NCBI GenBank assembly: GCA_946537585.1
Contig: CAMNFX010000038.1
Coordinates: forward strand, 1 to 9,718
Source of the DNA: an uncultured Lachnospiraceae bacterium
GTDB taxonomy: Bacteria > Bacillota > Clostridia > Lachnospirales > Lachnospiraceae
Length of the DNA: 9,718 nucleotides
Direction of reading: 5' to 3'
Shown: piece after piece, positions 6,698 to 9,718 of the stretch
Position numbering within the stretch: position 1 is the first letter of the stretch
Layout: each line of letters opens with the position of its first letter
Translations under genes and position numbers: made by a program
Notes under the pieces: model-generated
Databases searched by the model: none
Told to the model about the DNA's origin: nothing
What the model saw: only the letters and a program-made list of their open reading frames with translations

Positions 6698-8104
6698 TCA
6701 CACCGGATAAGCACCGTCCCTGAACTTTTTCGGATCGATGCCGGTATCCTGCGTATCTCTGTACTCGAAATATTCCTTTGCGACATTCGGGAAAAGCGCA
6801 TAGGAAAGCGTATCCTCATCCTGCCTCTTCCACTTTGCGATCTCTGCCTCATAAGCGGGAAGCTGCGGTTCGATCAGATCGGCGGGACGGCAGGTGATCG
6901 GTTCATCCCCCGCGAGGATCTTGTCCCGGATCTCCTGATTCATCGGTCGGACAGTCTGGCCGAACTCGCCCTTTGCAAGCTTGTGGGATTCCTTCGGGAT
7001 CATCTTATAGCGTTCACCCGTAAGGACATTCATCACTGCCTGCGTGCCGACGATCTGGGAGGACGGCGTGACCAGCGGCGGCTGGCCGAAATCATCACGC
7101 ACTCTCGGGATCTCCTCGAGCACATCCTGGAACTTGTCATCCTTGCCGGCCTGGTGCAGCTGGCTTACGAGATTGGAAAGCATGCCCCCGGGCACCTGAT
7201 ATTTAAGAGTATTGACATTGACACCGAGGACCTTGGTGCTTAAGAGCCCGCTGTCCAGGCATTCCTGACGGTACGGCTGGAAGTAGTTTACGATCTCGAT
7301 CATCTTCTCCACATCCAGTCCGGTATCATACGGCGTTCCCTCAAAGGCCTTTACCATGACCTCGGAGGAGGGCTGGGAGGTTCCCATCGAAAACGGAGTG
7401 CATGCGGTATCGATGATATCCGCTCCCGCTTCGACGGCCTTCATGAGGGTCATGGCGGCCATGCCGGAGGTATAGTGAGTATGTATATCGATCGGAAGGC
7501 TGGTGTTCTCCTTTAAGGTGCGGACCAGTTCCTCCGCCGTATACGGAAGCAGCAGGCCTGCCATATCCTTGACACAGATGGAATCCGCGCCCATATCCTC
7601 TACTCTTTTCGCAAGATCGGCCCAGTAATCGAGTGTATAGGCATCGCCCAGCGTATAGCTGAACGCGATCTGAACATGCCCGCCCTCTTTTCTGGACGCA
7701 TTGACGGCAGTACGCAGATTGCGGACATCGTTCAGGCAGTCAAAGATGCGGATGATGTCAATGCCGTTCGCGATGGACTTCTGGACGAAGTACTCGACAA
7801 CGTCGTCGGCGTAATGGTTATATCCGAGGATGTTCTGACCGCGGAAAAGCATCTGCAGCTTTGTGTTCTTAAAGCCTTCACGAAGTTTCCGAAGGCGGTC
7901 CCAGGGATCCTCCTTCAGAAAGCGCAGACAGGCGTCAAAGGTGGCGCCGCCCCAGCACTCCACGGCATAGTAGCCGATCTGATCCATCTTGTCTACGATG
8001 GGCAGCATCTTCTCCGTCGGCATGCGGGTCGCGATCAGGGACTGATGCGCGTCGCGCAGGACGGTTTCAACGATTTTTACGGGTCTTTTCTCTTTTGCAG
8101 CCAT
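6698..8104 (-). CDS. oadA: Oxaloacetate decarboxylase alpha subunit, carboxyltransferase part without biotin domain
   Basis: 468 residues. Transfers the carboxyl group of oxaloacetate to carrier-bound biotin, leaving pyruvate; cytoplasmic and expected to dock on the membrane beta subunit. Seen: TIM-barrel carboxyltransferase with RDAHQS (D18, H20) near the start, RGQN (88-91), CVKDMAG with lysine 179, and the metal-binding pair H208/H210 in HTHYTSG; then the conserved C-terminal carboxylase region (about 300-440, including TPSSQIVGTQAV). Full-length OadA proteins are about 590 residues with a Pro/Ala linker and biotinyl domain at the C-terminus; both are absent here, and a separate carrier is encoded upstream in the same operon. 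The start at 8104 is chosen because AAAGGA lies six nt before it; longer in-frame starts at 8119 and 8131 would put that site inside the gene. Pyruvate carboxylase subunit B is the main alternative, but linkage to oadB favours the sodium-pump decarboxylase. Confidence 0.92.
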   Translation of the reverse strand: MAAKEKRPVKIVETVLRDAHQSLIATRMPTEKMLPIVDKMDQIGYYAVECWGGATFDACLRFLKEDPWDRLRKLREGFKNTKLQMLFRGQNILGYNHYADDVVEYFVQKSIANGIDIIRIFDCLNDVRNLRTAVNASRKEGGHVQIAFSYTLGDAYTLDYWADLAKRVEDMGADSICVKDMAGLLLPYTAEELVRTLKENTSLPIDIHTHYTSGMAAMTLMKAVEAGADIIDTACTPFSMGTSQPSSEVMVKAFEGTPYDTGLDVEKMIEIVNYFQPYRQECLDSGLLSTKVLGVNVNTLKYQVPGGMLSNLVSQLHQAGKDDKFQDVLEEIPRVRDDFGQPPLVTPSSQIVGTQAVMNVLTGERYKMIPKESHKLAKGEFGQTVRPMNQEIRDKILAGDEPITCRPADLIEPQLPAYEAEIAKWKRQDEDTLSYALFPNVAKEYFEYRDTQDTGIDPKKFRDGAYPV

Positions 8105-8136
8105 GAGAGGTCCTTTCATGTCAATATGCAATCGTT

Positions 8137-8166
8137 ATGATATGCGGGTGACGCTTGATTAGTGAA
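8137..8166 (-). promoter_or_regulatory. Possible weak internal promoter before oadA
   Basis: In the 97-nt gap between oadB and oadA, the minus strand reads TTCACT (8161-8166), 18 nt, then TATCAT (8137-8142). The -10 matches five of six consensus positions and the -35 four of six. It would start transcripts near 8130, just before oadA. The gap is unusually long for this operon, but one such match could arise by chance. Confidence 0.25.
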
Positions 8167-8201
8167 GACATTACTGCGATTCAATCTGTTCAAAATGCTG
8201 T

Positions 8202-9347
8202 TCAACGAACTCCGAATACTGCCATGAATGTACCTGCCGCAACAGCCGTTCCGATGACGCCTGCGACGTTCGGTCCCATGGCATGCATCAGCAGGAAGTT
8301 GGTCGGATCCGCCTCGGCGCCGACTCTCTGGGAAACACGCGCAGCCATCGGGACAGCGGATACGCCGGCCGATCCGATCAGGGGATTGATCTTCCCGTGC
8401 GTCAGCTTGCACATCAGCTTGCCGAGCAGTACGCCTGCGGCAGTTCCGAAGGCAAACGCGATCAGACCGAGGATGACGATCTTGATCGTTGCGAGATTCA
8501 GGAAGCGTTCCGCGGAGGTCGTTGCTCCTACAGAGGTTCCAAGCAGGATGACGACGATGAACATCATCGCGTTGGACGCCGTTTCGGTCAGCTGCCTGAC
8601 GACTCCGCTTTCCTTGAACAGGTTGCCGAGCATCAGCATGCCGACAAGCGGCGCAGTCGAGGGAAGCAGCAGGCAGACGACGGTCGTGACCACGATCGGG
8701 AACAGGATCCTCTCCAGCTTTGAGACAGGACGGAGAGACCCCATCTTGATCTTCCGCTCCTCTTCCGTCGTAAGCGCTTTCATGATCGGCGGCTGAATGA
8801 TCGGAACCAGAGCCATATAGGAATATGCGGCAACAGCGATCGGTCCGAGGATCTCGGTCTGCTGAAGCTTGTTTGCGAGAAAGATGGAGGTCGGGCCGTC
8901 CGCTCCTCCGATGATGGAGATCGCGGCAGCCTGCTTCCCGGTAAATCCCAGCAGAATGGCGACAAAGTACGCGGCATATATGCCGAACTGCGCAGCCGCT
9001 CCGAGCAGGAATGAGATCGGATTTGCGATCAGCGGAGCAAAGTCCGTCTGGGCTCCCACACCCATAAAGATCAGGGACGGAAGGATCGCCCACTCATCCA
9101 GCTTATAGAAATATGCCAGCAGTCCTCCCTCTCCGCCGCCTGCTCCGGGCATGTTCATGATATCCGGATAGATATTGACCAGCAGCATGCCGAAGGAGAT
9201 CGGCACAAGCAGCAGCGGTTCAAAGCCCTTCCGGATGGCCAGATACAGAAAAACAAAGGCCACAAGGATCATACAATAGTTGCCCCAGGTGAGGTTGAAG
9301 AAGGCCGTCTGCTGAACCAGATTGGATAATGTCTCAGTCAGATTCAT
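8202..9347 (-). CDS. oadB: Sodium-translocating decarboxylase beta subunit (OadB/GcdB/MmdB family)
   Basis: 381 residues, integral membrane carboxybiotin decarboxylase. It releases CO2 from carboxybiotin on the carrier protein and couples this to outward Na+ transport. The chain is almost wholly hydrophobic helices, in the family's usual range. Signature segments seen: [10 protein letters not shown] (94-103), the re-entrant motif [11 protein letters not shown] with the key aspartate D150, PIIQPPIMK (182-190), [15 protein letters not shown] (326-340), and [13 protein letters not shown] near the C-terminus. AAGGAG lies six nt before the ATG. It begins 15 nt after the stop of the biotin carrier gene and precedes oadA by 97 nt. 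The beta subunits of oxaloacetate, methylmalonyl-CoA and glutaconyl-CoA decarboxylases cannot be told apart by sequence alone; the oxaloacetate-type alpha subunit downstream supports the oadB name. Confidence 0.95.
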   Translation of the reverse strand: MNLTETLSNLVQQTAFFNLTWGNYCMILVAFVFLYLAIRKGFEPLLLVPISFGMLLVNIYPDIMNMPGAGGGEGGLLAYFYKLDEWAILPSLIFMGVGAQTDFAPLIANPISFLLGAAAQFGIYAAYFVAILLGFTGKQAAAISIIGGADGPTSIFLANKLQQTEILGPIAVAAYSYMALVPIIQPPIMKALTTEEERKIKMGSLRPVSKLERILFPIVVTTVVCLLLPSTAPLVGMLMLGNLFKESGVVRQLTETASNAMMFIVVILLGTSVGATTSAERFLNLATIKIVILGLIAFAFGTAAGVLLGKLMCKLTHGKINPLIGSAGVSAVPMAARVSQRVGAEADPTNFLLMHAMGPNVAGVIGTAVAAGTFMAVFGVR

Positions 9348-9362
9348 GGATCTCTCCTTATA

Positions 9363-9718
9363 TCAGCTAAGCGTTGCAAGCACAGTGCCGCTTTCCACGG
9401 TATCTCCCTTGTTGGCATTGATGGAAGCGACGGTTCCGTCCTCAGGGGATACGATCTCATTTTCCATTTTCATCGCTTCCAGGACGAAGAGGCAGTCACC
9501 GCGCTTTACGGCCTGTCCCACTGCCACACGGATATCCAGGATCTTGCCCATCATGGGAGCTTCCACCCGGATGCTTCCGGCAGCCTGCTGTGCAGCAGTT
9601 GCCGGTGCAGACGCCGGTGCCGGTGCCGCTGCAGGTACAGGTGCAGACGCCGGTGCCGGTGCTGCTGCCATGTTCTGCGCTGTGTTCTCCTCTACGGTTA
9701 CCTGATATACATTTCCAT
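9363..9718 (-). CDS. Biotin carboxyl carrier protein of sodium-pump decarboxylase (5' end cut by window edge)
   Basis: 117 complete residues are visible and the frame stays open to the right edge, so the start codon is outside. The visible N-terminal part ends GNVYQVTVEE, typical of the short lead segment of GcdC/MmdC-like carriers. A flexible Ala/Pro linker follows, then a biotinyl/lipoyl domain (about the last 70 residues) with the biotinylation motif EAMKMEN; the modified lysine is encoded at 9468-9470. It would shuttle the carboxyl group between OadA and OadB, supplying the domain that OadA lacks here. An internal Met at 9671 exists, but the upstream residues fit the family, so it is not the likely start. 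The gene ends 15 nt before oadB. A gamma (OadG-like) subunit is expected further upstream, beyond this window. Confidence 0.93.
   Translation of the reverse strand, partial: GNVYQVTVEENTAQNMAAAPAPASAPVPAAAPAPASAPATAAQQAAGSIRVEAPMMGKILDIRVAVGQAVKRGDCLFVLEAMKMENEIVSPEDGTVASINANKGDTVESGTVLATLS
9604..9662. repeat. Direct repeat inside the Ala/Pro linker of the biotin carrier
   Basis: An identical 23-bp stretch occurs at 9604-9626 and 9640-9662, offset by 36 bp (12 codons), so the frame is kept. It encodes the APAPASAP-type linker units. Such repeats let linker length vary between strains through slippage or recombination; that variation is inferred, not observed. Confidence 0.75.

Noticed and set aside
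6617..7243. 208-codon open frame on the plus strand across the oad terminator and oadA
   Set aside because: Antisense to the conserved oadA frame and crosses the terminator hairpin; no family resemblance.
8105..8131. Longer N-terminus for OadA using upstream ATG codons at 8119 or 8131
   Set aside because: The AAAGGA ribosome site correctly spaced for the ATG at 8104 lies within these extensions, and the family's conserved region begins shortly after 8104.
8116..9093. 325-codon minus-strand frame
   Set aside because: Out-of-frame shadow of oadB; Arg/Asp/Cys-rich with no membrane segments, while the overlapping frame gives a clear OadB.

Overview
All supported genes lie on the minus strand, so transcription runs from high to low coordinates. 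The gene set points to an anaerobic Firmicute of class Clostridia, most likely a Lachnospiraceae-type gut bacterium. It includes a biotin-dependent sodium-pump decarboxylase with a stand-alone biotin carrier, a secreted SH3b/glucosaminidase protein with choline-binding-like and cadherin-like modules, and a ClpC-type unfoldase. Family-level placement is an inference from gene types and architecture; genus cannot be read from this window.

Region by region, in transcription order. (1) 9718-6698: the 3' part of an oxaloacetate decarboxylase operon. It holds a biotin carrier protein whose start lies beyond the right edge, the membrane beta subunit OadB, and the carboxyltransferase alpha subunit OadA without its usual biotin tail. 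A strong rho-independent terminator (6656-6686) closes it. The alpha subunit moves CO2 from oxaloacetate to the carrier's biotin, and OadB decarboxylates carboxybiotin while exporting Na+. (2) 6607-2417: a clear sigma-A-type promoter (TAGACA, 17 nt, TACAAT) drives two envelope genes 44 nt apart. The first is an 840-residue secreted glucosaminidase-family protein. The second is a 505-residue membrane-anchored protein with a cohesin-like domain and a charged cytoplasmic tail. Both carry a cadherin-like beta-sandwich domain, which suggests they work in the same place. (3) 2416-2121: a 296-nt intergenic stretch packed with inverted repeats, including a large probable terminator and a roughly 100-bp structured element directly upstream of clpC. 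(4) 2120-1: clpC, about 706 residues visible, running off the left edge.

No tRNA, rRNA, CRISPR array, transposase or phage gene is visible. The least routine parts are the split catalytic module of the glucosaminidase with its long insert, the linked cohesin/cadherin-like membrane protein with a possible phospho-threonine tail motif, and the hairpin-rich leader before clpC.
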